The notes under the pieces were generated by a model, which ran no database searches, had not been told where the DNA came from, and was given only the letters and a program-made list of their open reading frames with translations. 64,000 bases of DNA from Bacteroidetes bacterium HGW-Bacteroidetes-6. Lineage in GTDB: Bacteria; Bacteroidota; Bacteroidia; Bacteroidales; DTU049. Positions within the stretch are counted from its first letter, which is position 1. The number at the start of each line of letters is the position of its first letter. The stretch is taken from positions 1 to 64,000 of the forward strand of contig PHDB01000022.1 in NCBI GenBank assembly GCA_002842495.1, in the 5' to 3' direction. Made by a program: the position numbers and the translations under genes. Shown here one piece after another: positions 40,869 through 52,220 of the stretch.

Positions 40869-41408
40869 ATGAAAACCAAAAAATTGAATCATTTGCCAAT
40901 AATACTCGTTATTATAGCGGGATTTTACTCTTGCCGCACAATACCGAAAGATGTAGTGGCTGTTAAACCTTTTTATAAAGAAAGATATCTCGGTAAATGG
41001 TATGAGATTGCCAGAATAGATTTTAAATATGAAAAGGATTTGGATAACACCACTGCTGAATATTCCTTAAACAGTAACGGAATCATTAAAGTTGACAATC
41101 AGGGATATAACACTAAAAAAGGACAATGGGAACAAGCAACTGGCAAAGCAAAGTTTGTTGGAGATGAAAACATAGCCATGCTTAAAGTCTCATTCTTTGG
41201 TCCATTTTATTCGGGATATAATGTAATCGCAATTGATGATAACTACAAGTATGCTCTGGTTACTGGAGCGAGTCTAAATTATCTATGGATTCTATCACGC
41301 GAAACAAATATTCCTGATAGTATAAAAAATAAATATTTAAAGATTGCAGAAGGATTCGGTTATAATACCAACAACCTCTTATGGGTTAAACATGACAAAC
41401 AGAAATAA
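40869..41408 (+). CDS. Lipocalin family lipoprotein (Blc-like)
   Basis: A 179-residue lipoprotein (Cys in GFYSCRTIP) of the bacterial lipocalin family. The first structurally conserved region appears as RYLGKWYEIARIDFKYEKDL, with the GxWYEIAR core, and the further strands AEYSLNSNGIIKVDN and YALVTGASLNYLWILSR follow the Blc pattern. Such proteins bind lysophospholipids or fatty acids at the outer membrane and help under envelope stress. It stands 123 bp before the terpene-cyclase-fold gene. Confidence 0.9.
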   Translation: MKTKKLNHLPIILVIIAGFYSCRTIPKDVVAVKPFYKERYLGKWYEIARIDFKYEKDLDNTTAEYSLNSNGIIKVDNQGYNTKKGQWEQATGKAKFVGDENIAMLKVSFFGPFYSGYNVIAIDDNYKYALVTGASLNYLWILSRETNIPDSIKNKYLKIAEGFGYNTNNLLWVKHDKQK

Positions 41409-41531
41409 GGGCAGGCATAAGTAATTCAGAGGCTTTCGAAGCACAAAGGTATTGCCCTGAATATTGCCACTGCTCATGCAAAAAACACATAGTAGCTACC
41501 AAGACCATCCTGCGACAATAACAACAGAACA

Positions 41532-42344
41532 ATGATCAAAAAAGTATTACAGCGACAAAATGATAATGGCGGAAAATTCTGGTCAAGATCGGATGGTGAC
41601 ATCCATGCGCCTTTCGGTTTTTCGACTATTGATACTTTATCAGTACTTGGAGAGATTGGCTGTTCGATTAATAATAATTCACAGATTATCGATGCCATTG
41701 ACTTTATATTTTCATATCAGACACCAGAAGGATGCTTTAAATATTCACCTAAAAGCTCAAAACTACCATGTTTGACGGCTCGGATAGTTTCAGGACTAGG
41801 GAGGCTTGGCGTAAAAAATGATCCAAGGATTGAGAAATGCTATAAATGGATGCTTGACTCTCAATGGAATGATGGCGGTTGGAGATGTGCGACTGTAAAA
41901 CTTGGAAAATCACCTTTAACTGATGCAAGTAATCCGGGAACGACCTTGTATGTGTTGGATGCTTTTCGGTTCAGGAATAATTCTGCTGACGATTCCGATA
42001 AATTGAATAAAGGTGTTGATTTTTTATTACAACATTGGGAAATACGACAGCCGGTCGGACCATGTAATTTTGGAATTGGTTCTACTTTTATGAAAGTTGA
42101 GTACCCTTTTTTACGATACAATCTGTTTTACTATGTTTATGTATTGTCATTCTATGATACAGCGAAGAATGATAAAAGATTTCTGGATGCATATAACCAA
42201 TTGAAGGTTAAAATAAAAAATGACAAGTTGATGCCGGAAAATCCGCATAAAGCATGGAATGAATTTGATTTTGCCAAAAAAGGACATATTAGTGAGATTG
42301 GAACAAAACGTTGGTTAGAAATTAAAAAAAACATTGATAAATGA
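41532..42344 (+). CDS. Terpene-cyclase/prenyltransferase-fold repeat protein
   Basis: A 270-residue protein of repeated helix pairs with the QW-like motifs YQTPEGCFKYSP and DSQWNDGGWRCATVK, as in squalene-hopene cyclases and protein prenyltransferases. At 270 residues it has only one (alpha/alpha) barrel, about half the length of a triterpene cyclase, and I see no DxDD catalytic motif. It is therefore probably not a cyclase. It has no signal peptide. The role is unknown; there is no link to isoprenoid genes in the window. Confidence 0.75.
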   Translation: MIKKVLQRQNDNGGKFWSRSDGDIHAPFGFSTIDTLSVLGEIGCSINNNSQIIDAIDFIFSYQTPEGCFKYSPKSSKLPCLTARIVSGLGRLGVKNDPRIEKCYKWMLDSQWNDGGWRCATVKLGKSPLTDASNPGTTLYVLDAFRFRNNSADDSDKLNKGVDFLLQHWEIRQPVGPCNFGIGSTFMKVEYPFLRYNLFYYVYVLSFYDTAKNDKRFLDAYNQLKVKIKNDKLMPENPHKAWNEFDFAKKGHISEIGTKRWLEIKKNIDK

Positions 42345-42429
42345 AAGAAACATTTATTAATAGAATAACTTTGCTTTGCCATCTTCCCTGATTTCCCAAT
42401 AAATATGTCTAATTACAATGTAAAATCGT

Positions 42430-42437
42430 TATCTTTG
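42430..42437 (+). promoter_or_regulatory. Promoter -7 element for pepD
   Basis: TATCTTTG matches TAnnTTTG and lies 31 nt before the ATG at 42469. Confidence 0.5.
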
Positions 42438-42468
42438 GCTCAAATTCTAATCTCAAAAACAAAATACA

Positions 42469-43929
42469 ATGAGTCAGGACATCAAAAATCTGGAACCCAA
42501 AGAAGTTTGGACGTATTTTCATGAATTAACCCAAATTCCCCGCCCTTCAAAACACGAAGAAGCTATTCGCGCCTACATGGTCAATTTTGGCAAATCACTT
42601 GGCCTTGAGACCATCGAAGATAAGGTAGGAAACGTGATCATTCGCAAACCAGCCACTCCAGGCATGGAAAACCGCAAAGGAATTGTTTTGCAGGGTCATC
42701 TCGATATGGTTCCTCAGAAAAACAGCGATAAAGTTTTCGATTTTCTGAAAGATCCGATTGAAGCTTTTGTTGATGGCGAATGGGTTACTGCAAATGGAAC
42801 CACTCTTGGTGCCGACAATGGAATGGGTGTTGCCGCAGCTATGGCTGTTCTGGCTTCAAAAACCATCAAACACGGTCCCGTTGAAGCACTAATGACTATT
42901 GACGAAGAAACAGGAATGACTGGTGCTTTTGGCCTGGAGTCCAACGTGCTGAAAGCTGATATTCTAATCAACCTCGATAGTGAAGACGAAGGCGAAATGT
43001 ATGTTGGTTGTGCTGGTGGGATTGATGCCAACATCACAATGAATTACACAACCATGCCTGTTCCTGCCGGACACAAAGCTTATAAATTAAGCCTTACCGG
43101 CCTCAAAGGCGGACACAGCGGAATGGAGATCATTCTTGGCCGAGGCAATGCCAACAAACTCATGAACCGCTTTATCCAACATGCCGTTGAGAAACACGAC
43201 ATGATGGTTGCTTCTATTCACGGAGGATCGTTACGCAATGCTATTCCACGCGAATCGTTTGCAGTGGTAACCATTCCAGAAAACCGCATTACTGAATTTA
43301 CAGAATGTGTAAAAAAAATGGACGGCATTTTCCACCACGAACTTTCGGCTGTTGAACCCGAATTCACATTTATTGCAACGCCTGAAGTCATGCCCGAATC
43401 GGTTATTGACCCCCAAGTAATCTGGAAATTGGTTCGTGCTATTTACGCTTGTCCAAATGGAGTAATTCGCATGAGCGACGCCATGGAAAACCTGGTTGAA
43501 ACTTCGAATAACCTTGCCAGTATCGATACCGACAATGGAGTTATTTCCATTAAATGTCTGCTTCGCAGCTCGGTCGACAGTGCCAAAGAAGACCTTGGGT
43601 ATGCAGTTTCTGCAGCATTTGAATTGGCTGATGCCAATGTAAATCTCGATGGCGGATATCCTGGCTGGAAACCCAACATGGACAGTGCTATTCTGAAAAG
43701 CTGTCGCGAAATGTATCAGGGCATGTATGGTAAGATTCCTGAAATTAAAGCTATCCATGCCGGACTCGAATGCGGTTTACTGGGTGCAGTATATCCCAAT
43801 TGGGATATGATTTCGTTTGGACCGACCATTCGCTATCCTCATAGCCCCGACGAGAAGGTGAATATTGCATCGGTACAGAAGTTCTACGATTTTCTGGTAA
43901 AAGTGCTTGAAAACGCACCTATGAAATAA
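42469..43929 (+). CDS. pepD: Aminoacyl-histidine dipeptidase
   Basis: A 486-residue cytoplasmic M20-family dipeptidase that cleaves Xaa-His dipeptides such as carnosine. Metal-binding residues are visible in GHLDMVPQK (His and Asp), in GADNGMGVAAAMAVL (bridging Asp), in IDEETGMTGAFGL (catalytic Glu-Glu) and near the C-terminus in HAGLECGLLGAVYP. The length matches PepD of Escherichia coli (485). It is monocistronic, with its own promoter and a strong terminator behind it. Confidence 0.95.
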   Translation: MSQDIKNLEPKEVWTYFHELTQIPRPSKHEEAIRAYMVNFGKSLGLETIEDKVGNVIIRKPATPGMENRKGIVLQGHLDMVPQKNSDKVFDFLKDPIEAFVDGEWVTANGTTLGADNGMGVAAAMAVLASKTIKHGPVEALMTIDEETGMTGAFGLESNVLKADILINLDSEDEGEMYVGCAGGIDANITMNYTTMPVPAGHKAYKLSLTGLKGGHSGMEIILGRGNANKLMNRFIQHAVEKHDMMVASIHGGSLRNAIPRESFAVVTIPENRITEFTECVKKMDGIFHHELSAVEPEFTFIATPEVMPESVIDPQVIWKLVRAIYACPNGVIRMSDAMENLVETSNNLASIDTDNGVISIKCLLRSSVDSAKEDLGYAVSAAFELADANVNLDGGYPGWKPNMDSAILKSCREMYQGMYGKIPEIKAIHAGLECGLLGAVYPNWDMISFGPTIRYPHSPDEKVNIASVQKFYDFLVKVLENAPMK

Positions 43930-43964
43930 GCTGAGTGATTTATTCAGCCAATCAGGTAAAATTC

Positions 43965-43998
43965 AAAAAAGGCTTCGTTTAATCCGAAGCCTTTTTTT
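43965..43998. terminator. Bidirectional rho-independent terminator
   Basis: GGCTTCG (43971-43977) and CGAAGCC (43985-43991) form a 7-bp stem with a 7-nt loop, with A6 before and T7 within the right edge, so it works on both strands. It lies between pepD (plus) and the methyltransferase gene (minus), which converge on it. Confidence 0.85.
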
Positions 43999-44026
43999 GA
44001 TTCTTTGCTGCCATAGTGAAGAAAAC

Positions 44027-44764
44027 TTAGTTCTTTTTTGCATCAAGCCAACGTGTGGCTTTCACCATGAATCGGGTAAAGAGATAAATGAATGTTCCGA
44101 CACCAAGTCCAATCACCCATTCAATGTCGAGAAAAAGTTTTTCAGTATAAATAAGGTGCTTTAAAAAATTAATCAATGCAAATGAAAATATTGTAGCATA
44201 GAATCCATGGTATTCGCGGCGAATTACACTCTTGAGGTTAAACCTGCGTCCTGTCTTCACATATCCTGTAAGCTTCGGAAAAAAAGCTGGTGTTTTAGCA
44301 GCCCAATCGTCGAATTCGGTTCCGAATTTCTTTCCAATGAACATTTCCTCGGCAAACATAATTCGTTCGTAATACACCCAGAAAAAGAATACACCGAAAA
44401 TAATAAATTCGACGCTACCTACATAAATAATCAGCCCAAGCCACATCAGAAAATTACCAAGATAGAGCGGATGCCTAACAAGGGAATATATGCCTGTTGA
44501 ATTGAGCGAATCGGCTACCTGACTGCCTGTGTTTCGGCCCGAGGTGCCTCGGGGGGCAAAACCAATAGCAATAGCACGAACAAGCATTCCAACAGCCGAA
44601 ACAGCCAAACAAATCAAGCTCCACCAATACTCTTGAAACGAAATCAGTTCATCGGTATCAAGCCAAATAGCCAAAATAGCAAAAACATATAAAACAACAG
44701 GAATATAGCTCCTGTACTTGAAAAAGCGATTACCACTCTTTTCAAATTCCCTGATTAGTGACAT
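44027..44764 (-). CDS. Integral membrane methyltransferase, ICMT-like
   Basis: A 245-residue protein with about six transmembrane helices. The conserved SAM-binding region of the isoprenylcysteine carboxyl methyltransferase-like family is seen as GIYSLVRHPLYLGNFLMWLG, followed by YYERIMFAEEMFIGKKFG and WAAKTPAFFP. Bacterial members methylate lipids or small molecules in the membrane; methylation of a lipid A phosphate is one possibility that I cannot test. It lies 18 bp downstream of eno in the same direction, so it may be read through from eno. Confidence 0.82.
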   Translation of the reverse strand: MSLIREFEKSGNRFFKYRSYIPVVLYVFAILAIWLDTDELISFQEYWWSLICLAVSAVGMLVRAIAIGFAPRGTSGRNTGSQVADSLNSTGIYSLVRHPLYLGNFLMWLGLIIYVGSVEFIIFGVFFFWVYYERIMFAEEMFIGKKFGTEFDDWAAKTPAFFPKLTGYVKTGRRFNLKSVIRREYHGFYATIFSFALINFLKHLIYTEKLFLDIEWVIGLGVGTFIYLFTRFMVKATRWLDAKKN

Positions 44765-44782
44765 AGTTGGGTTTTAAGCAGA

Positions 44783-46127
<1,345 letters not shown>

Positions 46128-46159
46128 TCAAAAGTATGAAAAATTCCGTTTGCCGGAAA

Positions 46160-46795
46160 TTATTTTTCCTCTTCGTCCTTAGCTTCAGGCTCGTCTGTTA
46201 CAGGTTCATCGGCAACTTCAGGAGCTTCTTCAACAGAAGTTTCCGGAGTTTCTTCAACCTGAGCAACAGGAGTTTCTTCAACCTCGGCTACAGGAGTCTC
46301 ATCGGCTGCAGGAGCAGCTACTTCTTTAGCTTTTGGTTTGGCAACTGGGGCTGTAACTTCGTCGGTTTTCTTAACTTTCGAGCGGCGTGTACGACCTGTA
46401 GTTTTCTTAGCATCGGCATTGTTCGACAACATATTTTCGTTGTAATCAACAAGTTCCATCATGCACATATCCGCATTATCGCCAAGACGAGGAGCTGTTT
46501 TCAGAATACGAGTGTAACCACCCGGACGGTCGGCCACTTTGTTCGAAATTTCGCGAAACAATTCTTTCACAGCTTCTTTATCTTGCAGATATTTGAAAGC
46601 AAGACGGCGATTGTTCATTGTATCATCTTTCGAAAGTGTGATAACAGGTTCAACAAAGCCGCGCAAAGCTTTTGCTTTTTGCAGTGTAGTATTGATGCGC
46701 TTATGCATAATAAGCGAGCAGGCCATGTTTGACAACATAGCTGCACGGTGAGCTGTTTTGCGGCCTAATTTATTGAAAGCGTTCTTGTGTCTCAT
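46160..46795 (-). CDS. rplQ: 50S ribosomal protein L17 with acidic tail
   Basis: L17 binds 23S rRNA near the exit tunnel. Residues 1 to about 125 are the conserved domain ([20 protein letters not shown], with [15 protein letters not shown] towards its end). The other 85 residues are a low-complexity tail: first a basic [15 protein letters not shown] patch, then an Ala/Pro/Glu-rich stretch with repeated VEETPVA units and an acidic end. Many Bacteroidota have some tail here, but this one is long. Last gene of the cluster. Confidence 0.97.
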   Translation of the reverse strand: MRHKNAFNKLGRKTAHRAAMLSNMACSLIMHKRINTTLQKAKALRGFVEPVITLSKDDTMNNRRLAFKYLQDKEAVKELFREISNKVADRPGGYTRILKTAPRLGDNADMCMMELVDYNENMLSNNADAKKTTGRTRRSKVKKTDEVTAPVAKPKAKEVAAPAADETPVAEVEETPVAQVEETPETSVEEAPEVADEPVTDEPEAKDEEEK

Positions 46796-46800
46796 CTCAA

Positions 46801-47793
46801 TTAATCCTTATCGAGTTTATATTTTGCAACGTTCATTCCGAAATGCAGATTTTTCGATTTCACCAGCTCTTCGAGTTCAGCAAGCGATTTTTTCCCAAAA
46901 TTTCTGAATTTCAACAAATCATTTTTGTTGTAAGAAACCAGTTCGCCGAGGGTCTCTACATCAGCAGCTTTGAGGCAGTTGAGAGCCCTAACGCTGAGGT
47001 CCATATCTGAAAGTTTGGTTTTCAAAAGATGACGCATATGCAGATAATCTTCGTCGAAGTCATCAACAACAGTTTTCTCAGTTGTTTCGATATCGATTTT
47101 TTCGTCCGAAAAAAGCACAAAATGCTGAATGAGAATCGACGAAGCTTCTTTCAAAGCATCTTTCGGAACAATCGAACCATCGGTTTCAATTGTAAGGATG
47201 AGTTTCTCATAATCAGTTTTCTGCTCAACACGATAGTTTTCGATATCGTAGTTCACGTTACGAATAGGAGTAAATATAGCATCCATCGGAACGTAACCAA
47301 TGTTTTCGGCAGCTGGTTTGAGGTCTTCGGCAGCCACATATCCACGTCCACGTTCGATATTGAGTTCGAAGCTGAGTTTCACTGTGGGGTCGAGGTGACA
47401 AATCACCAATTCAGGATTGAGCACCTGAAAACCTGAGAGGAATTTATTCAGATCTCCGGCAGTCACAACTTCCTGTCCCTGAAAAACAGCATTCACATGC
47501 TCCGAATTCAATTCGTCGATTTGTCGTTTCAGACAAACCTGTTTCAGGTTGAGGACAATATCAACCACGTCTTCTACAACACCATCGATGGTAGAGAATT
47601 CGTGAAGGACGCCGTCGAATTTCACACCGGTGATAGCAAACCCTTCGAGCGACGACAGCAAGATTCGGCGCAATGAATTGCCGATAGTGATGCCGTAGCC
47701 TGGCTCCAGGGGTCTGAATTCAAATATGCCCTTGCGTTCGTCGGACTCTATCTGAACAACTTTATCCGGTTTCTGAAAACTTAAAATGGCCAT
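46801..47793 (-). CDS. rpoA: RNA polymerase alpha subunit
   Basis: At 330 residues it has the normal length. The N-terminal assembly domain contains [20 protein letters not shown] and the dimerisation region. The C-terminal domain (about 255-325) has the helix-hairpin-helix elements [20 protein letters not shown] and [17 protein letters not shown] that contact DNA and activators. It lies between rpsD and rplQ in the standard order, 5 bp before rplQ. Confidence 0.98.
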   Translation of the reverse strand: MAILSFQKPDKVVQIESDERKGIFEFRPLEPGYGITIGNSLRRILLSSLEGFAITGVKFDGVLHEFSTIDGVVEDVVDIVLNLKQVCLKRQIDELNSEHVNAVFQGQEVVTAGDLNKFLSGFQVLNPELVICHLDPTVKLSFELNIERGRGYVAAEDLKPAAENIGYVPMDAIFTPIRNVNYDIENYRVEQKTDYEKLILTIETDGSIVPKDALKEASSILIQHFVLFSDEKIDIETTEKTVVDDFDEDYLHMRHLLKTKLSDMDLSVRALNCLKAADVETLGELVSYNKNDLLKFRNFGKKSLAELEELVKSKNLHFGMNVAKYKLDKD

Positions 47794-47811
47794 AATAACT
47801 ATTAAAGGTTT

Positions 47812-48417
47812 TTATTTGCTGTACAATTCAACGATGAGCTGTTCCTTAATATTTTCAGGAATAGCCTCGCGTTCGGGATAGTTCAGGAATTTTCCTTCCA
47901 TTTTCGAACCGTCCCACTCGAGCCAACTGTACTGATTGCTATGTCCGGCAAGCGATTCGCTAACAACCTCAAGGTTTTTGCTTTTTTCGCGTACCATTAC
48001 AACGTCGCCTGGGCGAAGAAGGAATGAAGGGATATTAACAATTGCACCGTTAACTTCAACATGTTTGTGGCTTACCAACTGACGTGCACCACTACGAGTA
48101 GGTGAAATTCCCAAACGATAAACAACATTGTCTAAGCGCGATTCAATAAGCTGAAGAAGATTTTCGCCAGTAACACCTTTTTTAGTGCTGGCCAGGTTAA
48201 ACAATTTCTTAAACTGACGCTCAAGAATACCATAGGTATACTTAGCTTTTTGTTTCTCCATCAACTGAACGCCGTATTCAGAAACTTTTCTTCTACGTTT
48301 CGACTGCCCGTGTTGTCCGGGAGGATACTTTTTCTTTTCCAGATGCTTGTCGAATCCGTAAATTGGTTCCTGAAATTTACGGGCGATTTTCGATTTTGGT
48401 CCGATATATCTTGCCAT
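47812..48417 (-). CDS. rpsD: 30S ribosomal protein S4
   Basis: A 201-residue 16S rRNA-binding primary assembly protein. [20 protein letters not shown] is the expected N-terminus, in the form without zinc cysteines, and the S4 RNA-binding domain is seen at [20 protein letters not shown]. The order rpsM-rpsK-rpsD-rpoA-rplQ is the conserved alpha operon. Confidence 0.98.
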   Translation of the reverse strand: MARYIGPKSKIARKFQEPIYGFDKHLEKKKYPPGQHGQSKRRRKVSEYGVQLMEKQKAKYTYGILERQFKKLFNLASTKKGVTGENLLQLIESRLDNVVYRLGISPTRSGARQLVSHKHVEVNGAIVNIPSFLLRPGDVVMVREKSKNLEVVSESLAGHSNQYSWLEWDGSKMEGKFLNYPEREAIPENIKEQLIVELYSK

Positions 48418-48440
48418 AATACTCTTTTTTCTTCAATTAA

Positions 48441-48830
48441 TTAAACCCTGCGGCGTTTTGGAGGACGGCAACCGTTATGAGGAATTGGTGTTACATCAAC
48501 AATTTCTGTCACTTCAATACCTGCTCCGTGAATGCTGCGGATTGCACTTTCGCGACCCGATCCCGGACCTTTAACATACACCTTTACTTTGCGTAAACCT
48601 GCATCGAACGCAACTTTAGCGCAATCTTCAGCTGCAATTTGTGCTGCATAAGGAGTGTTTTTCTTACTACCTCTGAAACCCATTTTACCGGCAGAAGACC
48701 ATGAAATCACCTGGCCTACCTCATTGGTGAGCGAAATGATAATATTGTTGAACGAAGCCCTAACGTAAGCGTTGCCGAAAGGTTCAACTTTCACCTTACG
48801 TTTCCTGACCGTTTTCGTTTGTTTTGCCAT
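48441..48830 (-). CDS. rpsK: 30S ribosomal protein S11
   Basis: A 129-residue platform protein that interacts with the mRNA and S7 near the E site. Typical stretches are [34 protein letters not shown] and the basic C-terminus [13 protein letters not shown]. Alpha operon position, 21 bp after rpsM. Confidence 0.98.
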   Translation of the reverse strand: MAKQTKTVRKRKVKVEPFGNAYVRASFNNIIISLTNEVGQVISWSSAGKMGFRGSKKNTPYAAQIAAEDCAKVAFDAGLRKVKVYVKGPGSGRESAIRSIHGAGIEVTEIVDVTPIPHNGCRPPKRRRV

Positions 48831-48851
48831 ATTGATTTATTTCAATTGTTA

Positions 48852-49232
48852 TTAACCTTTAGGAGCCTTCTTCTTGTTAGCAACCGTTTTCTTCCTGCCC
48901 TTACGGGTACGGGCATTATTCTTGGTGCTTTGTCCGCGAAGCGGCAATCCCAGACGGTGACGGATACCACGGTAACAACCGATGTCCATCAAACGTTTGA
49001 TGTTCATCTGAACCTCGGAGCGCAATGCACCTTCGGTTTTGACGTCATCATTGATTACCTGACGGATAGCCGACAATTCATTATCATCCCAATCCTGTAC
49101 CTTTTTATCAAAGCTGACTTCGGCCTTGGTCAAAATCATCTGAGCGGTGGAGCGGCCAATACCATAGATATAGGTGAGACCTATCTCGCCCCGCTTGTTT
49201 TTAGGTAAATCGATTCCTGCAATACGTGCCAT
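48852..49232 (-). CDS. rpsM: 30S ribosomal protein S13
   Basis: A 126-residue head protein that contacts the P-site tRNA and the 50S subunit. It starts [20 protein letters not shown] and contains [20 protein letters not shown], the conserved C-terminal region. The tail [13 protein letters not shown] is Lys-rich. It follows rpmJ in the operon by 24 bp. Confidence 0.98.
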   Translation of the reverse strand: MARIAGIDLPKNKRGEIGLTYIYGIGRSTAQMILTKAEVSFDKKVQDWDDNELSAIRQVINDDVKTEGALRSEVQMNIKRLMDIGCYRGIRHRLGLPLRGQSTKNNARTRKGRKKTVANKKKAPKG

Positions 49233-49256
49233 ATATCGTTTTTTTCAATTTCCGGT

Positions 49257-49373
49257 TTAACCCTGACGTTGTTTAAACTTGGGGTTTTTCTTGTTAATAA
49301 TGTACACCCTGCCTTTGCGGCGAACGATTTTACAATCGGGTGTGCGTTTCTTCACTGAAGCTCTCACTTTCAT
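49257..49373 (-). CDS. rpmJ: 50S ribosomal protein L36, zinc-free form
   Basis: A 38-residue protein, easily missed by length. The sequence begins [20 protein letters not shown] and ends NPKFKQRQG. Of the usual zinc ligands (three Cys and one His) only Cys14 remains, so this is the C-minus form that cannot bind zinc. It lies between infA and rpsM, the normal position. Confidence 0.95.
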   Translation of the reverse strand: MKVRASVKKRTPDCKIVRRKGRVYIINKKNPKFKQRQG

Positions 49374-49386
49374 AATGCTTTCCTTT

Positions 49387-49605
49387 TTATTTGTACCTGA
49401 ACGTTATTCTGCCTTTGGTCAAATCGTAAGGCGAAATTTCCATACGAACTCTGTCGCCAGGCAGAATCTTGATGTAATGCATACGCATCTTACCTGAAAT
49501 GTGGGCCAATATTATATGCCCGTTTTCCAGTTCGACGCGGAACATTGCATTGCCTAAGCTTTCAATTACAGTTCCGTCTTGTTCAATTGCACCTTGTTTT
49601 GCCAT
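49387..49605 (-). CDS. infA: Translation initiation factor IF-1
   Basis: A 72-residue OB-fold factor that occupies the ribosomal A site during initiation. The sequence [20 protein letters not shown] and the segment [20 protein letters not shown] are typical, and the length is that of the family. It lies 8 bp after map and 13 bp before rpmJ. Confidence 0.97.
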   Translation of the reverse strand: MAKQGAIEQDGTVIESLGNAMFRVELENGHIILAHISGKMRMHYIKILPGDRVRMEISPYDLTKGRITFRYK

Positions 49606-49613
49606 ATTTTATT

Positions 49614-50390
49614 TTACTCTCGGTTTTCAATAAAGTCGTACGTCGATATCACTTCAGGTTTTCCTTTTTTAACAACCACCATGTGTTCAAAATGAGCACT
49701 GGGGCTGTGGTCGCGTGTTCTGATTGTCCATCCATCGTTTTCCTGAACCACCTTCCATGTTCCCGAATTAATCATCGGTTCTATACAAATGACCATGTTT
49801 TCAACCAGTGGCATTCCACGCCCACGTTTTCCATAATTCGGTACCTCAGGTTTCTCGTGCAAATGTCTTCCTATTCCATGTCCTACCAGATCGCGCACCA
49901 CATGAAAGCCATTTCGTTCCACATGAAGTTGTACTGCATAACCAATATCGCCGACACAATTTCCCGGAATAGCTTCTGCAATCCCAAGTTCAAGCGATTC
50001 TCGGGTTACACGTACCAGATCGATTGTGCGTTTATCGGTTTCTCCAACAATAAACGTGTATGCATAATCGCCAAAATACCCATTTAAAACAGCACCGCAA
50101 TCTACAGAAACCACATCGCCATCCTTCACTACCCTGCTGCCCGGAATTCCGTGTACAACCTGATCGTTAATTGAGATACAAAGAGTAGCCGGAAATCCAT
50201 TGTACCCTTTAAAAGCTGGAATTCCACCATGTGTGCGGATAAATTCCTCAGCAATCCGATCAAGGGTACGAGTTTCTACACCTGATTTCAGATGACGGGA
50301 AACCTCTCCCAAAGTTTTACCAACAAGCAAAGAACTCTCTTTCAGCAGCAGTATTTCTTCATCGGTTTTCTGCAGCATACCTACACTCAT
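49614..50390 (-). CDS. map: Methionine aminopeptidase, type I
   Basis: A 258-residue enzyme that removes the initiator methionine from nascent proteins. The metal ligands are in VSVDCGAVLNGYFGDYAYTF (two Asp), GHGIGRHLHEKPEVPNYG (His), CIEPMINSG (Glu) and the C-terminal RTRDHSPSAHFEHMVVV (Glu). The start follows the secY stop directly, with no intergenic base. Confidence 0.97.
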   Translation of the reverse strand: MSVGMLQKTDEEILLLKESSLLVGKTLGEVSRHLKSGVETRTLDRIAEEFIRTHGGIPAFKGYNGFPATLCISINDQVVHGIPGSRVVKDGDVVSVDCGAVLNGYFGDYAYTFIVGETDKRTIDLVRVTRESLELGIAEAIPGNCVGDIGYAVQLHVERNGFHVVRDLVGHGIGRHLHEKPEVPNYGKRGRGMPLVENMVICIEPMINSGTWKVVQENDGWTIRTRDHSPSAHFEHMVVVKKGKPEVISTYDFIENRE

Positions 50391-51755
50391 TTACATACCT
50401 CCCATTCCAGTGGTTGTACGTCCTTTGATACGTCCTGACTTTGTAAGACCATCATAATGACGCATCAGCAAATGGCTTTCGACCTGTTGTAAGGTATCGA
50501 GAACCACACCCACAAGAATCAGCAGCGAAGTGCCCCCATAGAATTGGGCGAACTGGCTGTTTATTCCAAAAATACGAACCAAAGCCGGCATAACGGCAAC
50601 AAAAGCAAGAAATATTGATCCCGGCAGCGTAATACGCGACATAACGGTATCGATAAATTCAGCAGTTCGTTTGCCTGGTTTAATGCCAGGGATAAAGCCT
50701 CCGTTCTTTTTAAGATCTTCGGCCATTTGATTCGGATTGATGGTTATAGCAGTATAGAAATATGTAAACAAAATAATCAAGATTGCAAAAGTAAGGTTGT
50801 ACCAAAATCCATTGGGATTGGTCAATGCCGAAACAAATCCTGTCATTGTATCACTATCGGCAAAACCTGCCAGTGTAATGGGAAGGAACATCAAAGCCTG
50901 GGCAAAGATAATCGGCATAACACCAGCTGCATTAACTTTCAGAGGAACATACTGACGAACTCCTCCATATTGTTTATTGCCAACAACACGTTTGGCATAT
51001 TGTACAGGGATTTTTCGAGTTCCTTGCACAAGAAGAATACTTACCACAATTACCAATATCAGCACAAGCAACTCTATGATAAACACCATTAGTCCTCCAC
51101 CAGCAACCTCCATACGCGAAGTAAATTCGGCGACGAGAGCAAATGGTAAACGGGCAATAATACCAATCATAATAATAAGAGAAATTCCGTTGCCTATACC
51201 TTTATCAGTAATCCGCTCCCCAAGCCACATAACAAATAATGTACCGGCTGTGAGAATAACAGTTGATGATAAACGGAAAAGGAAAGGAATCTGCATCATT
51301 TCGGGATCGAATGGGAAAATACCACCGGCCGGAATTGTTGATCCAAGGTTAGCAATATAACCCTGTGCCTGAGCAGCTGTAATTATTACAGTGAGGTAAC
51401 GGGTAATCTGATTAATTTTTTTACGGCCACTTTCACCCTCGCGTTGCAGACGCTGGAAGTAAGGCACAGCCATACCAAGCAACTGAACAACGATAGAAGC
51501 GGAAATATAGGGCATGATACCGAGTGCAAAAACCGACGCATTAGAAAATGCACCACCTGAGAACATATTGATAAGACCCAGGAGGCCATCTTGTCCCTGC
51601 GACTGAAGAGCGCCGAGAGCGTCGGGGTTGATACCCGGCAATACCACATATGACCCAAAACGATAGATAAGAATGATCAAAATGGTATAGAGGATTCTCT
51701 TTTTGAGATCCTCAATTTTATTGATGTTCTTTATGGTATTGACGAAGCGACTCAT
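50391..51755 (-). CDS. secY: Preprotein translocase subunit SecY
   Basis: A 454-residue inner-membrane channel protein with ten helices; with SecE and SecG it forms the Sec pore. Typical regions are LGIMPYISASIVVQLLG, IGNGISLIIMIGIIARLP, and the cytoplasmic loops QYAKRVVGNKQYGGVRQYVP and GFIPGIKPGKRTAEFID. It sits between rplO and map, as in most Bacteroidota. Confidence 0.98.
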   Translation of the reverse strand: MSRFVNTIKNINKIEDLKKRILYTILIILIYRFGSYVVLPGINPDALGALQSQGQDGLLGLINMFSGGAFSNASVFALGIMPYISASIVVQLLGMAVPYFQRLQREGESGRKKINQITRYLTVIITAAQAQGYIANLGSTIPAGGIFPFDPEMMQIPFLFRLSSTVILTAGTLFVMWLGERITDKGIGNGISLIIMIGIIARLPFALVAEFTSRMEVAGGGLMVFIIELLVLILVIVVSILLVQGTRKIPVQYAKRVVGNKQYGGVRQYVPLKVNAAGVMPIIFAQALMFLPITLAGFADSDTMTGFVSALTNPNGFWYNLTFAILIILFTYFYTAITINPNQMAEDLKKNGGFIPGIKPGKRTAEFIDTVMSRITLPGSIFLAFVAVMPALVRIFGINSQFAQFYGGTSLLILVGVVLDTLQQVESHLLMRHYDGLTKSGRIKGRTTTGMGGM

Positions 51756-51760
51756 TCAGG

Positions 51761-52207
51761 TTAGATTTTTGTTGCGTTACCACCTTTTTCTTCGATAGCT
51801 TTAACCGCAGATGATGAAAATGCGTGAGCTTTAACTTCAAGCTTGAGGGAGAGCACTCCACGACCGAGAATTTTCACCAAGTCGTTTTTAGATACCAACC
51901 CATGTGCATGAAGCGTTTCGGGATCAATAGTCTGCAAATTGTGTTTTGCAGCTAATTCCTGAATTACATCAATATTCAAGGCGCGAAATTCAACACGATT
52001 GAAATTCTTGAAACCAAATTTGGGCACCCGGCGTTGTAAAGGCATCTGGCCTCCTTCGAAACCAATCTTACGGCTATAACCGCTGCGCGATTGAGCACCT
52101 TTATGTCCACGTGTCGATGTGCCGCCGCGTCCCGAACCCTGGCCCCTGCCGATTCGTTTTTCGCTTTTGACTGATCCGTCTGCCGGTTTTAAATTACTTA
52201 AATCCAT
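51761..52207 (-). CDS. rplO: 50S ribosomal protein L15
   Basis: A 148-residue late-assembly 50S protein. The ATG at 52207 gives the family N-terminus [20 protein letters not shown] followed by the Gly/Arg-rich [19 protein letters not shown] longer frame from 52237 is only the end of the truncated rpmD region read in another frame. It lies 13 bp behind the short rpmD. Confidence 0.97.
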   Translation of the reverse strand: MDLSNLKPADGSVKSEKRIGRGQGSGRGGTSTRGHKGAQSRSGYSRKIGFEGGQMPLQRRVPKFGFKNFNRVEFRALNIDVIQELAAKHNLQTIDPETLHAHGLVSKNDLVKILGRGVLSLKLEVKAHAFSSSAVKAIEEKGGNATKI

Positions 52208-52220
52208 TTTCTTCAATTTT

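Noticed and set aside
41532..42344. Squalene-hopene cyclase
   Set aside because: The protein is about half the required length and lacks a visible DxDD motif.
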